Shown here: positions 48,305 to 58,128 of the stretch, one piece after another
Layout of the letters: each line of letters opens with the position of its first letter
Numbering within the stretch: position 1 is the first letter of the stretch
From: Streptomyces sp. TG1A-60
Lineage (GTDB): Bacteria; Actinomycetota; Actinomycetes; Streptomycetales; Streptomycetaceae
NCBI RefSeq assembly: GCF_037201975.1
Contig: NZ_CP147520.1
Coordinates: 2,046,001 to 2,110,000 of the forward strand
DNA: 64,000 bases
Direction: 5' to 3'
Program-made: the position numbers and the translations under genes
Notes under the pieces: generated by a model
Databases searched by the model: none
What the model was told of the DNA's origin: nothing
The model's input: only the letters and a program-made list of their open reading frames with translations

Positions 48305-50080
48305 GTAGCCGAGGGGGATCTCACCCCTCGGCTCTCACAGAACCGTGCGTAAAAGTCTCCCGTTACACGGCTCTTGTCGTTCTGATCTTCAGATCGTGCA
48401 GGCGTCGGTGGAGAGGCACCAGTGAGCGAACATCCGTGGGTACCGCTTGGCGATCTCCACCAGCTTCGCGTGGGCCCTCTTCGTGCCGTCGAGCCGCTTG
48501 TACTTCCGGCGGATCCAGCGCACCAGGTAGGCGTTGATGCGCATCAAGAAGGGCAACAACTCCCACGGCCGGAAACGGCCGTAGTAGTTGATCCAGCCCC
48601 GAACCGCAGGGTTGATCCTGCGGGCGAGGTCTACGAAGGAGATGTCGGTGCGGTAGTGCAGTTGCCAGGAACGCACCTCGCGACCGATCCGGGTCAGGGC
48701 CTGCCTGCTGACGGCCGGCTCGAACGACAGGAACCGTCTGCCGTGCCGAGTCCGGTTCTTCCTGGGCCGGAACGTGTACCCGAGGAACGTGAACGACGTG
48801 TGCTCGTAGGAGCCGCGTCGCTTGTCGTCCTTGCAGTAGACGATCCGGGTCTTGTCCGGGTGTAGCTGCAACCCGACTTCGACCAGCCTGTCCCTGAGCG
48901 CGGCCAGCACTTGGCGGGCCTGGCGCTCAGTGACGCAGTGCAGCACCGCGTCGTCCGCGTAGCGTTCGAACCAGATGGTCGGGAACTCCCGTGCCATCCA
49001 GGTGTCGAACGCGTAGTGCAGGAACAGGTTCGCCAGGACGGGAGACACCGGGGCCCCTTGCGGGGTCCCACGCTCCCGTTCCAGCAGGGAGCCGTCGGGC
49101 ATGACGAGCGGGGCGGCAAGCCACCGTCGCACGTACAAGTTCACCCAACCGGCATCGGTGTGAGCCTCCACCGCCTTGAGCAGGTCCCAGGGCACACTGT
49201 CGAAGAACTTGGCGATGTCGAACTCCACCACCCAGTCCCGCTTCCAGTATCGCTCTCGGCACCTTTCCACCGAGTCCAAGGCAGACCGTCCGGGCCGGTA
49301 TCCGTAGCTGTCCGGATGGAACGCAGGGTCCACCCGCCGCATCAGGTGCCGGGCCACAACGGTCTGGGCCACGCGGTCGGCGACAGCGGGAATGCCGAGC
49401 ACTCTCGTGCCGCCTCCGTGTGGCTTGGGAATCTCCACCGCACGCACCGGAGGCGGGAAGTACGAGCCCGAGGACATCCGATTCCAGACCCTATAGAGGT
49501 TGTTCCTCAGGTCCTTCTCGAAGTCGTCGATGCTCTGCCCGTCCAAGCCGGGTGCGCCCTTATTGGCCTTGACTTCCTCCCAAGCCTCCTTGACTTCCCA
49601 CTTCGAAATATCAAACGGCTTGATCTGAGACTTCAACTGGCCCATCGCACTCCTCCCGGGCTGCCGCCCGGTTGATGTGGTCAACTCAGTCACGAACGAC
49701 CCGGCCCCTTCGCTCCACCCCCATTACAGAGGCTTCATCACTACTACGGGCCGGTCTGCCAGCAGGCACCGCGTCGGCACTCGACCCCTTGCGGTGTCCG
49801 CCGCTTGGGGCACTCCCTCTCCCCCGACGAACGTCGGGGCGTATCAGTGCCTGCCTTTCCCTGTTCCATGCGAGAGCCGCAGACCGGACTCACGTCGCCT
49901 CCATGCCGGACACCACCTGGCCAATAGACGGGCACCCGCCAGGCTCATCCCGGAGCTCTTGACACACCCCGGTTTCGGTGTCGTCTGGTTTCTTTACGAC
50001 ACGTCAGCAGCGATTCACTTGCGTTCGTCTTTCCGGTCCCCACCTGACGCCTCTTACGACGCCTTTTCCTCATCGCTCAC
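48305..50080 (-). mobile_element. Group II intron 1 (intact ORF)
   Basis: This is a self-splicing, mobile ribozyme on the minus strand, ~1.78 kb, carrying an intact reverse transcriptase. Domain V lies at 48339-48372 (34 nt, AGC triad, GAGA loop on the minus strand), followed by domain VI and a 3' end in ..GGCTAC (AY) at about 48305. The 5' end begins near 50080 with a GTGAGCG-like start; the exact base is uncertain by about three. It is inserted just after a copy of GACTGTCGTG, in the same orientation as hflX. Confidence 0.75.
48389..49645 (-). CDS. ltrA: Group II intron reverse transcriptase/maturase
   Basis: A 418-residue intron-encoded protein needed for splicing and retrohoming of the surrounding intron. 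RT domains run from GAPGLDGQSIDDFEK through GYRPGRSALDSVERC, the catalytic FERYADDAVLHC (YADD) and YLGYTFRPRKNR, followed by maturase domain X (RINPAVRGWINYYGRFRPWE). It ends shortly after RMFAHWC with no HNH endonuclease, so it is an endonuclease-minus type. The ATG at 49645 follows GGGAGGAG; the frame continues upstream. No lesion is visible. Confidence 0.93.
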   Translation of the reverse strand: MGQLKSQIKPFDISKWEVKEAWEEVKANKGAPGLDGQSIDDFEKDLRNNLYRVWNRMSSGSYFPPPVRAVEIPKPHGGGTRVLGIPAVADRVAQTVVARHLMRRVDPAFHPDSYGYRPGRSALDSVERCRERYWKRDWVVEFDIAKFFDSVPWDLLKAVEAHTDAGWVNLYVRRWLAAPLVMPDGSLLERERGTPQGAPVSPVLANLFLHYAFDTWMAREFPTIWFERYADDAVLHCVTERQARQVLAALRDRLVEVGLQLHPDKTRIVYCKDDKRRGSYEHTSFTFLGYTFRPRKNRTRHGRRFLSFEPAVSRQALTRIGREVRSWQLHYRTDISFVDLARRINPAVRGWINYYGRFRPWELLPFLMRINAYLVRWIRRKYKRLDGTKRAHAKLVEIAKRYPRMFAHWCLSTDACTI

Positions 50081-50096
50081 CACGACAGTCTGCCGA

Positions 50097-51880
50097 GTAG
50101 CCGGGGGGCTTCTCACCCCCCGGCTCCCACAGATCCGTGCTTGATGGTCTCCCATCACACGGCTCTTGCCACCCTGATCACCAGGCCACGGATGCCACTG
50201 TGGTCCATCTCCAGTGCGCAAACATGCGGGGGTATCGGTCAGCGATCTCCCACATCTTCCGGAGAGCTTTCCGCAGCGCCGCGAGCTTCTTGTACTTCTG
50301 GCGGATCCACCGCACCAAGTAGGCATTGATGCGCATGAGGAGGGGCGTCAACGCCGACCGGTAGAACCGGCCGTAGTAGTTCATCCAGCCGCGCACGACC
50401 GGGTTGATCCGCCGTGCGAGTTCTACGAAGGAGAGGTCGGACCGGATATGAAGCCGCCAGCTGCGGACCTCAGCGCTGATCCTCTTCAGAGCTTCCTTGC
50501 TGATCGCCGGCTCGAATGACGTGGAACGCCGTCCGTGCTTGTTCCGGCTTTCGCGTGCGCGAAACGTGTACCCGAGGTAGGTGAACTCCGTCTGCCCAAA
50601 GGGCCGTCGGCGCTTACCGTCCCAGCAGTACACGATCTTGGTCTTGTCAGGATGCAGTCGCAGCCCGACCTCCTCCATCCTGTCCATCAGCGAGGCCAGC
50701 ACATCGCGGGCCTGACGCTCCGACACGCAGTGCACAACCGCGTCGTCGGCATAGCGCTCGAACGTGATGCCCGGCCACGTACGGGCCAGCCACGTATCGA
50801 ACGCGTAGTGCATGAACAGGTTCGCCAGCACGGGTGACACCGCTGAGCCCTGTGGGGTTCCTCGGTCTCGTACCTGCAAGGTGCCGTCGGGCAGTTGAAG
50901 CGGGGCTTGAAGCCATCGCTCCACATACAGAATCACCCAACGGGCATCGGTGTGCGCTTCCACGGCTTTGACGTGAGGTCCCACCGGACGCTGTCGAAGA
51001 ACTTCTGGACATCGAGATCGATCACCCAGCCCCTCTTCCAACAGCGCTGACGGCAGCGTTCCACCGCATCGAGTGCCGACCGCCCAGGCCGGTAGCCGTA
51101 GGAATCTTCATGGAATACGGGATCGACCCGTTCCATGAGATGCCTCGCCACCACGGTCTGGGCGATTCTGTCGGCCACCGTGGGCACGCCCAAGATCCTC
51201 ACGCCGCCCTCCGGCGACGACTTGGGGATCTCCACCGCACGCACCGGCGGAGGAAAGTACGTCCCTGAGGACATGCTGTTCCAGATCTTATAAAGGTTGC
51301 CCTTCAGATCCTTCTCGAAGTCCTCGATGGACCTACTGTCCACACCGGGTGCACCTCTATTCGCCTTAACTCCTTCGTACGCCTCCCAGACTTCCCGCTT
51401 CGAAATATCAAACGACTTCCCCGATGACTTCAACGCGTCCATGTAGTTCCTCCCGGGGAAAACCCCGGTTGTCTAGACAAACAACGTCACGAATGACCCG
51501 GCCCCTTCGCTCCGCTCCCATTACAGGAGCTTCATCACTACTACGAGCCGGTCCGCCAGCGTGCCCCGCATCGGTACTCGATCCCTTGCGGTGTCTGCCG
51601 CTTGGGAAACCTTCTCTCGCCCGCCATACGACGGGGCGGTATCGAGGCGCGCCTTCTCCTGTTCCATGCGAGAGCGGCAGACCGGGCTCACGTCGTCTAC
51701 ACGCCGGACACCACCTGGCCAGTAAGCGGATAGCCGCCAGGCTCATCCCGGAGTTAGCTAAAGACCCCGGTTTCGATGTCATCTGTCTGCTTAACGACGC
51801 TTCAGCAACGATTCGCTTGCGCTCGTCTTCCCGATCCCCACCTGACGTCTCTTACGACGCCTTTTCCTCAATCGCTCACC
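50097..51880 (-). mobile_element. Group II intron 2 (degenerate ORF)
   Basis: A second intron of ~1.78 kb directly upstream of intron 1, same strand. Domain V is at 50131-50164, with the same 34-nt layout as intron 1 and a few substitutions. Domain VI and the ..GGCTAC end lie at about 50097. The 5' end begins near 51880 with the same GTGAGCG-like start and a preceding GACTGCCGTG. Only ~17 bp separate its end from intron 1. Confidence 0.72.
50178..51442 (-). pseudogene. Group II intron reverse transcriptase, frameshifted
   Basis: The intron 2 RT is closely similar to that of intron 1 but split at about 50971-50976. The N-terminal frame (51442 to 50933) has GAPGVDSRSIEDFEKDLKGN and ends in FFDSVRWDL; the rest (VKAVEAHTDARW, FERYADDAVVHC with YADD, YLGYTFRARESR, RINPVVRGWMNYYGRF) continues one frame over. 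The break is not in a homopolymer and costs one base. The start ATG at 51442 follows GGGAGGA. Splicing would then depend on intron 1 RT in trans. Confidence 0.88.
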
Positions 51881-51893
51881 ACGGCAGTCATTA

Positions 51894-52157
51894 GCCAGCG
51901 CAGCATGAGGCGGTTTGAAGTCTCTCTCCGCAGAGCGGCTCGAAGGGCCATACCTTCATCTCTCGCACAGCATCGATCCCGGAAACCGTCCTACAACCAG
52001 CTCCCTTTCACGTTCAGGACACAATCAGCTAACGCAGCATGAGGCGGTTTGAAGCCTCCCCCGCAGAGCGGCTTCGAAGGGCCATACCTTCATCTCTCGC
52101 ACAGCATCACTTCCAGAAACTGCTCCTACAAACAACTTCCTTCCATGTTCAGGACAC
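51894..52157. repeat. Diverged 134-bp tandem direct repeat
   Basis: Two units, about 51894-52023 and 52027-52157, share cgcagcatgaggcggtttga and many other bases, including a 30+ bp shared core ending AGCAT, with ~15% differences. Both end in TTCAGGACACA. On the minus strand each has GTGCGAGAGATG in the same place. The repeat is non-coding and sits directly 5' of intron 2. Confidence 0.75.
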
Positions 52158-52232
52158 ACGTCAAGGAGAAGGCCGCGTAGCGCGGGGGCGGGCGGGGGCT
52201 GTGCGGGCACAGCGGCCGGTGTCCCGCACCGA

Positions 52233-52277
52233 CCGAAGGCCCGCCCCTCGGGCATCGGCGGAGGGGCGGGCCTTCGG
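52233..52277. terminator. Terminator downstream of hflX
   Basis: A 17-bp perfect stem, CCGAAGGCCCGCCCCTC (52233-52249) with 52261-52277, around an 11-base loop, 33 bp past the hflX stop. It ends the hflX transcript before the repeat and introns. Confidence 0.88.
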
Positions 52278-52309
52278 GAGGTACGAGACACCACTCGGTG
52301 CCTGTGCGG

Positions 52310-53806
52310 TCAGGACGTCGCCGCAGGGACGTACGGTGCCAGGTCCGCCGCCAGCTCCTCGTGCACCCGGGCCTTGAGCACCGTGCCCTCCGGGGTGTGT
52401 TCCTCGGAGATCACCTCACCCTCGGTGTGGGCGCGGGCGACGAGCTTGCCGTGGGTGTACGGCACGAGCGCCTCGATCTCGACCGAGGGGCGCGGCAGCT
52501 CGCTGTCGATCAGGGCGAGCAGTTCCTCGATGCCCTGGCCGGAGCGGGCCGAGACCGCGATGGAGCGCTTCTCGATCCGCAGCAGCCGCTGGAGCGTCAG
52601 CGGGTCGGCCGCGTCCGCCTTGTTGATCACCACGATCTCGGGCACGTTGGTCGCGCCCACGTCACGGATGACCTCGCGCACGGCGGCCAGTTGCTCCTCC
52701 GGCGCGGGGTGCGAACCGTCGACCACGTGCAGGATCAGGTCGGAGTCGCCCACCTCCTCCATCGTGGAGCGGAACGCCTCGACGAGGTGGTGCGGCAGGT
52801 GGCGTACGAAGCCGACGGTGTCCGCCAGCGTGTACAACCGCCCGCTCGGGGTCTCGGCCCGGCGCACGGTCGGGTCGAGGGTCGCGAACAGCGCGTTCTC
52901 AACGAGGACCCCCGCGCCCGTGAGACGGTTGAGCAGCGAGGACTTGCCGGCGTTGGTGTAACCGGCGATGGCGACCGAAGGCACCTTGTTCCTGCGGCGC
53001 TCCTGGCGCTTGATCTCGCGGCCGGTCTTCATCTCCGCGATCTCCCGGCGCATCTTCGCCATCTTCTCGCGGATCCGACGCCGGTCCGTCTCGATCTTGG
53101 TCTCACCGGGGCCGCGGGTGGCGAGGCCGCCGCCCTTGCCGCCGCCCATCTGCCGGGACAGTGACTGACCCCAGCCGCGCAGCCGCGGCAGCATGTACTG
53201 CATCTGCGCGAGCGCGACCTGTGCCTTGCCCTCTCGGGACTTGGCGTGCTGGGCGAAGATGTCGAGGATCAGCGCCGTACGGTCGATGACCTTGACCTTG
53301 ACGACGTCTTCGAGGTGGATGAGCTGGCCCGGGCTCAGCTCACCGTCGCAGATGACGGTGTCCGCGCCCGATTCGAGGACCATGTCCCGCAGCTCGACGG
53401 CCTTGCCGGAGCCGATGTAGGTGGCCGCGTCCGGCTTGTCGCGGCGCTGGATCACACCGTCGAGCACGAGCGCCCCCGCGGTCTCCGCGAGGGCGGCCAG
53501 CTCGGCGAGCGAGTTCTCCGCGTCGCCCACGGTTCCCGAGGTCCAGACACCGACGAGTACGACGCGTTCCAGGCGGAGCTGGCGGTACTCGACCTCGGTG
53601 ACGTCCTCGAGTTCGGTGGAGAGGCCCGCGACGCGGCGCAGGGCCGCCCGGTCGGAGCGGTCGAACTGGTCGCCGTCACGCTCTCCGTCGATCTCGAAGC
53701 TCCAGGCGACGTCCTCTTCCATCAGGGCATCGGCCCGAAAACCTTCGGGGTTGTTCTGCGCGAAGGCGCGCTGCGCGGCCTGGGAAGGGGAAGAAGAGGA
53801 GGTCAT
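52310..53806 (-). CDS. hflX: GTPase HflX
   Basis: A 498-residue ribosome-associated GTPase that splits stalled or heat-damaged ribosomes. The N-terminal HflX domain has YIGSGKAVELRDMV and the glycine-rich GGGKGGGLATRGPGETKIE linker; the G domain has G1 GYTNAGKSSLLN near residue 280, G3 DTVGFVRHLP and G4 NKAD. The ATG at 53806 follows GTAAGGA; the frame opens further upstream into sequence with poor codon use. It is conserved next to the metallopeptidase. Confidence 0.95.
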   Translation of the reverse strand: MTSSSSPSQAAQRAFAQNNPEGFRADALMEEDVAWSFEIDGERDGDQFDRSDRAALRRVAGLSTELEDVTEVEYRQLRLERVVLVGVWTSGTVGDAENSLAELAALAETAGALVLDGVIQRRDKPDAATYIGSGKAVELRDMVLESGADTVICDGELSPGQLIHLEDVVKVKVIDRTALILDIFAQHAKSREGKAQVALAQMQYMLPRLRGWGQSLSRQMGGGKGGGLATRGPGETKIETDRRRIREKMAKMRREIAEMKTGREIKRQERRRNKVPSVAIAGYTNAGKSSLLNRLTGAGVLVENALFATLDPTVRRAETPSGRLYTLADTVGFVRHLPHHLVEAFRSTMEEVGDSDLILHVVDGSHPAPEEQLAAVREVIRDVGATNVPEIVVINKADAADPLTLQRLLRIEKRSIAVSARSGQGIEELLALIDSELPRPSVEIEALVPYTHGKLVARAHTEGEVISEEHTPEGTVLKARVHEELAADLAPYVPAATS

Positions 53807-54058
53807 TGGGTCCTTACGTTGATAGGGATACCGAAGGGGTGACGGATCGCGACCCGTCTCTGGCGACAACGCCCGGGACAGCCGGGAGATTCCCGGGCCC
53901 TCCCCGGCCGACTCTGAGCCCGCCCCTAGGGGATCGGGCCCGTCCACCGGTTGCGAAGTGAGCCGCGCCACCGTCTCGAAGATGGTCGCACGGCACGCCC
54001 CGTCTCGTCACCGGTTTAATTCCCGTCCCCACCGGCGCCACACCCGGGTGGATTCCGG

Positions 54059-55540
54059 CTACCGCTTCGCAGACGCCTCCACCGGGGCCGACTTCCAGTC
54101 CGGGTGCCCCGGCATCGGCGGTGTCTTCACCTCGTACAGCCAGGCGTGGAAGAACCCGCCGAGATCGCGTCCGGCGATCCGGGAGGCGAGTTCCTGGAAG
54201 TCGGCGGTCGAGGCTACGCCGTCGCGGTGGATGTGCACCCAGGCGCGTTGCAGTCGCGCGAAGGCGGGGCCGCCGATCTCCTCGCGCAGCGCGTAGAGGA
54301 CGAGCGCGGCGCCGTCGTAGACGTTCGCCCGGAAGATGCCGATCTTCCGGCCGTCCTCGGGCTTCTTCGGTGTCCCCGGCGGCCCTCCGGCGGCGCGCCA
54401 GCGGTCGGAGGCTCCGTAGGCGGCCTTCATGCGTGCCTCCAGGGGCCGGCCGGCGGTCTCCTCCGCGTAGAGGGCCTCGTACCAGGTGGCGTGTCCTTCG
54501 TTCAGCCACAGGTCGGACCAGGTGCGGGGGCTGACGCTGTTGCCGAACCACTGGTGGGCCAGCTCATGGACCATGATCGACTCGACGTACCACGTGGGGT
54601 ACTCGGGCCGGACGAACAGGTCTCTCTCGAAGAGGGAGAGGGTCTGCGTCTCCAGCTCGAAGCCGGTCCGCGCTTCGGCGATCAGCAAGCCGTACGTCTC
54701 GAAGGGGTACCGGCCGACCTTCTCTTCCATCCACTCGATCTGGGCGGGGGTCTTCTTGAGCCATGGTTCGAGCTTGTCGCGGTCCTTCGCCGGGACCACG
54801 TCGCGGACGGGCAGGCCGTTCGGGCCGGCGCGGTGCAGGACGGCGGAGCGGCCGATGGAGATCTGGGCCAGCTCGGTGGCCATGGGGTGCTCGGAACGGT
54901 ACGTCCAGGTGGTGGCCCCGGGGGCGCGGTCCGTCCCGGTGGCGAGACCGTTGGAGACGGCCGTGTAACCGTCGGGCACGGTGACGCGGACGGTGAACAT
55001 CGCCTTGTCGGAGGGGTGGTCGTTGCAGGGGAAGACCAGGTGCGCCGCGTCCGCCTGGTTGGCCATCGCGAGCCCGTCGGCGGTCTGCAGCCAGCCGCCC
55101 TCCCTGTCGCCGGTGTACACGGGGTCGCTGGTGTGCCGCACGGTGACGCGCGTCCGGCTGCCCTCGGGGAGCGGCGTCCGGGGTGTGATCACCAGGTCCT
55201 CGCCCGCCTTCGTGAAGGCGGCGGGCTCCCCGTCGACCTCGACGGAACGCACCTTCCCGTGCGTGAAGTCGAGGTTGAGGCGTTCCAGACGGGAGGTCGT
55301 GCGCGCGTCGATCGTGGTGACGGCCGTGAGCGGCTCGCGGTTGCCGCCGGAATAGGTGAAGGCGAGGTCGTACGACCCGACGTCGTACCCCGGGTTGCCG
55401 AGGTGCGGGAAGAGCCGGTCGCCGACACCGAGCGGTACGGCGGGTGAGGGGACGCTCGCGGCGATCAGGCAGACGGAGACGGCGCAGGCGAGCAGCGCCG
55501 CCTGGACGCGGCGGCTCCTGGGGCGTGGGGTGAGCGGCAT
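54059..55540 (-). CDS. Secreted M1-family zinc metallopeptidase
   Basis: A 493-residue aminopeptidase-like protein. A signal peptide precedes residue ~36 (Arg-rich start, then AALLACAVSVCLIAASV). The zinc site is HELAHQWFGN at about 323-332 with the distant Glu in NEGHATWYE, the M1 signature. The exopeptidase GAMEN-type motif before it is not obvious, as in other small actinobacterial M1 members. It likely works outside the cell on peptides. Confidence 0.92.
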   Translation of the reverse strand: MPLTPRPRSRRVQAALLACAVSVCLIAASVPSPAVPLGVGDRLFPHLGNPGYDVGSYDLAFTYSGGNREPLTAVTTIDARTTSRLERLNLDFTHGKVRSVEVDGEPAAFTKAGEDLVITPRTPLPEGSRTRVTVRHTSDPVYTGDREGGWLQTADGLAMANQADAAHLVFPCNDHPSDKAMFTVRVTVPDGYTAVSNGLATGTDRAPGATTWTYRSEHPMATELAQISIGRSAVLHRAGPNGLPVRDVVPAKDRDKLEPWLKKTPAQIEWMEEKVGRYPFETYGLLIAEARTGFELETQTLSLFERDLFVRPEYPTWYVESIMVHELAHQWFGNSVSPRTWSDLWLNEGHATWYEALYAEETAGRPLEARMKAAYGASDRWRAAGGPPGTPKKPEDGRKIGIFRANVYDGAALVLYALREEIGGPAFARLQRAWVHIHRDGVASTADFQELASRIAGRDLGGFFHAWLYEVKTPPMPGHPDWKSAPVEASAKR

Positions 55541-55666
55541 GGACCACCGTTACCAGCGCGCTTGCGCTCCGCGGTGACGGCGCGCAGCGGCCCCACCCGA
55601 ACGAGCGGGCCGCCGTCCGCCGAGCCGTCTCCGCCCGCCGAGTCCGGTCCGCGGCCGGCCTCCGGG

Positions 55667-57832
55667 TCACTGCGCGGTCGCCGCCTGGTGCTGGGCCCGC
55701 CCCACGTCGTACACACCCGGCACGTTCCGCATGGCCCGCATGAGGACCGGGAGGTGGGCCGCGTCCGGGAGTTGCAGCGTGTAGGTGTGCCGGACGCGCT
55801 GCTGGGTCGGCGGTTCGACGGTGGCGGAGACGATGGCGACGCCCTCCTGGGCGATGGCCTCGGTGAGGTCGGCGAGGAGGTGGGGCCGCTGGAAGGATTC
55901 GGCGACCAGCGTGACCCGGAACTCGGTGGTGCTCCCCCAGCTCACATCGATCTCCGGGCGCCCGAGGCCGTTCATTCGCTGCACGGCGGCGCATTCGACG
56001 CGGTGCACGGTCACCACTCTCCCGCGGACGGCGAACCCGGTGACCTCGTCGGGCGGTACGGGTGTACAGCAGCCGGCGAGCCGTACGTTCGCCTCGGGCC
56101 GGCCGACGACGACCACGGCGTTCGCCGCGCCGGAGGTGACGGCGGGTTCGTCGAGGGCGGGGCGGAGCGCCGGTGTCCTGTCCTTGCGGTCTCCGTCGCG
56201 CTCCTCGGGCCCGTCGGCGGCTGGCGAGGGGTGGGTCGCGAGCCGGCGCTGGATGGCGATGCGCGCGGCCGGCGTGTGGGCGTGCTCCAGCCACTCCCTG
56301 GAGGGCTCGGAGGCCGGGTCCTGGCCCATGAGGAGCTGAACGGTGTCGCCGTCCTTCAGGACCGTGCTGAGCGTCGCCAGGCGGCCGTTGACGCGGGCGC
56401 CGATGCAGGCGTGTGCGTCCTCGCCGTACTGCGCGTACGCGGCGTCCACGCAACTGGCGCCCTCGGGCAGCCCCAACGTGCCGCCGTCGGGCCGGAAGAC
56501 GGTGATCTCGCGGTCCTGGGCGAGGTCCTCGCGCAGGGTCGACCAGAACATGTCCGCGTCCGGTGCCGCCTCCTGCCAGTCGAGGAGCCGGGAGAGCCAG
56601 CCGGGGCGGGTGGGGTCGATGCGCTCGCCCTCACCGTCGGGCCGCCGACCCTCGGCCTGCTCCTCCGCGGGAGGAGCGTAGGGATTGCCCAGTGCGACGA
56701 CCCCGGCCTCGGCGACCTTGTGCATCTGGTGGGTGCGGATGAGGACTTCGGCGACCTGGCCGTCGCCGCGGGCGACGGCCGTGTGCAGCGACTGGTACAG
56801 GTTGAACTTCGGTACGGCGATGAAGTCCTTGAACTCAGAGACCACGGGGGTGAGGCAGGTGTGCAGTTCGCCGAGGACCGCGTAGCAGTCGGCGTCCTCG
56901 TTGACGAGGACGAGGAGCCGTCCGAAGTCGGAGCCGCGCAGTTGTCCGCGCTTCCGCGAGACCCGGTGCAGGGAGACGAAGTGGCGCGGCCTTATGAGCA
57001 CTTCGGCCTGGATGCCGGCCTCCCGCAGGACTGCGCGCACCTCTTCGGAGATCTCGGCGAGCGGGTCGTTGTCCTGTGCGGCGTTGTCGGCGATGAGCCG
57101 GCGTGTGTGCGTGTACTCCTCGGGGTGGAGGATCGCGAAGACCAGGTCCTCCAGCTCGGTCTTGAGGGCCTGGACGCCGAGCCGTTCGGCGAGCGGGATC
57201 AGCACGTCCCGGGTGACGTTGGCGATGCGTTCCTGCTTCTCCCGGCGCATCACGCCGAGGGTGCGCATGTTGTGCAGCCGGTCGGCGAGTTTGATCGACA
57301 TCACGCGGACGTCGTTGCCGGTCGCGACGAGCATCTTGCGGAAGGTCTCGGGCTCGGCGGCGGCTCCGTAGTCGACCTTCTCCAACTTGGTGACGCCGTC
57401 GACGAGATAGCGCACCTCCTCGCCGAACTGCTCGCGCACCTGGTCGAGCGTCACGTCCGTGTCCTCGACGGTGTCGTGGAGCAGGGAGGCCGTCAAGGTC
57501 GTTGTCTCCGCGCCGAGTTCGGCGAGGATCAGGGTCACGGCGAGCGGGTGTGTGATGTACGGTTCGCCGCTCTTGCGCATCTGACCGCGGTGCGAGGACT
57601 CGGCGAGGACGTACGCCCGGCGCAACGGCTCCAGGTCGGCGTCGGGATGGTGGGCGCGGTGCGCCTCGGCGACATGGCCGATCGCGTCGGGCAACCGGTC
57701 GCGGGTCGTCGGGCCCAGCAGTGCGGCGCGGCCCAGACGGCGCAGGTCGATACGAGGTCGGCCCTTCCTGCGGTGCGCTGTGGGCGGCGCAGGGGCGGGC
57801 GATACGGCGGGGTTCGTGGCCTCCGCGCTCAT
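55667..57832 (-). CDS. rshA: RelA/SpoT homologue, RshA type
   Basis: A 721-residue (p)ppGpp enzyme. The HD hydrolase domain has RGQMRKSGEPYITHP and LLHDTVEDTDV near 116. The synthetase region has FKDFIAVPKFNLYQSLHTA but weak G-loop and end motifs (AGVVALGNPY rather than AAHW), so synthesis capacity is less sure. A TGS domain (EITVFRPDGGTLGLPEGASC) and a C-terminal ACT domain follow. The ATG at 57832 is placed six bases after GGAGG. This gene is rshA in S. coelicolor. Confidence 0.92.
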   Translation of the reverse strand: MSAEATNPAVSPAPAPPTAHRRKGRPRIDLRRLGRAALLGPTTRDRLPDAIGHVAEAHRAHHPDADLEPLRRAYVLAESSHRGQMRKSGEPYITHPLAVTLILAELGAETTTLTASLLHDTVEDTDVTLDQVREQFGEEVRYLVDGVTKLEKVDYGAAAEPETFRKMLVATGNDVRVMSIKLADRLHNMRTLGVMRREKQERIANVTRDVLIPLAERLGVQALKTELEDLVFAILHPEEYTHTRRLIADNAAQDNDPLAEISEEVRAVLREAGIQAEVLIRPRHFVSLHRVSRKRGQLRGSDFGRLLVLVNEDADCYAVLGELHTCLTPVVSEFKDFIAVPKFNLYQSLHTAVARGDGQVAEVLIRTHQMHKVAEAGVVALGNPYAPPAEEQAEGRRPDGEGERIDPTRPGWLSRLLDWQEAAPDADMFWSTLREDLAQDREITVFRPDGGTLGLPEGASCVDAAYAQYGEDAHACIGARVNGRLATLSTVLKDGDTVQLLMGQDPASEPSREWLEHAHTPAARIAIQRRLATHPSPAADGPEERDGDRKDRTPALRPALDEPAVTSGAANAVVVVGRPEANVRLAGCCTPVPPDEVTGFAVRGRVVTVHRVECAAVQRMNGLGRPEIDVSWGSTTEFRVTLVAESFQRPHLLADLTEAIAQEGVAIVSATVEPPTQQRVRHTYTLQLPDAAHLPVLMRAMRNVPGVYDVGRAQHQAATAQ

Positions 57833-58128
57833 GGGCACCTCCGGCTGCGTGGACCGGCGGACGGGTGCCCCATGGCGTCGGCGGCTCAGGGGACCGTGTC
57901 GTTCCCCCGTCCGTGCCGGTGCTTGATGCTACCGAGCCCACCACGCCCGTCCGACCGCCTCTCGCCGAGCGTGAAACGGATCACCCATTCGAGCGAAGGC
58001 TCCGGCGTTTACGGTTTCGAGCCACCCACTCGGGGCGCACCAGGGATTCGCGCGTCCGAACGCCCGGTGAGCTTGGAAGCAGGGCACGTCCGCGCTCCGG
58101 ACGGCACCATGCCACACCCCGCCTCATC

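Noticed and set aside
53940..54050. A tRNA-like 3' segment (ggtttaattcccgtcc) ahead of the metallopeptidase.
   Set aside because: No matching acceptor, D or anticodon arms can be drawn; the T-stem halves do not pair.
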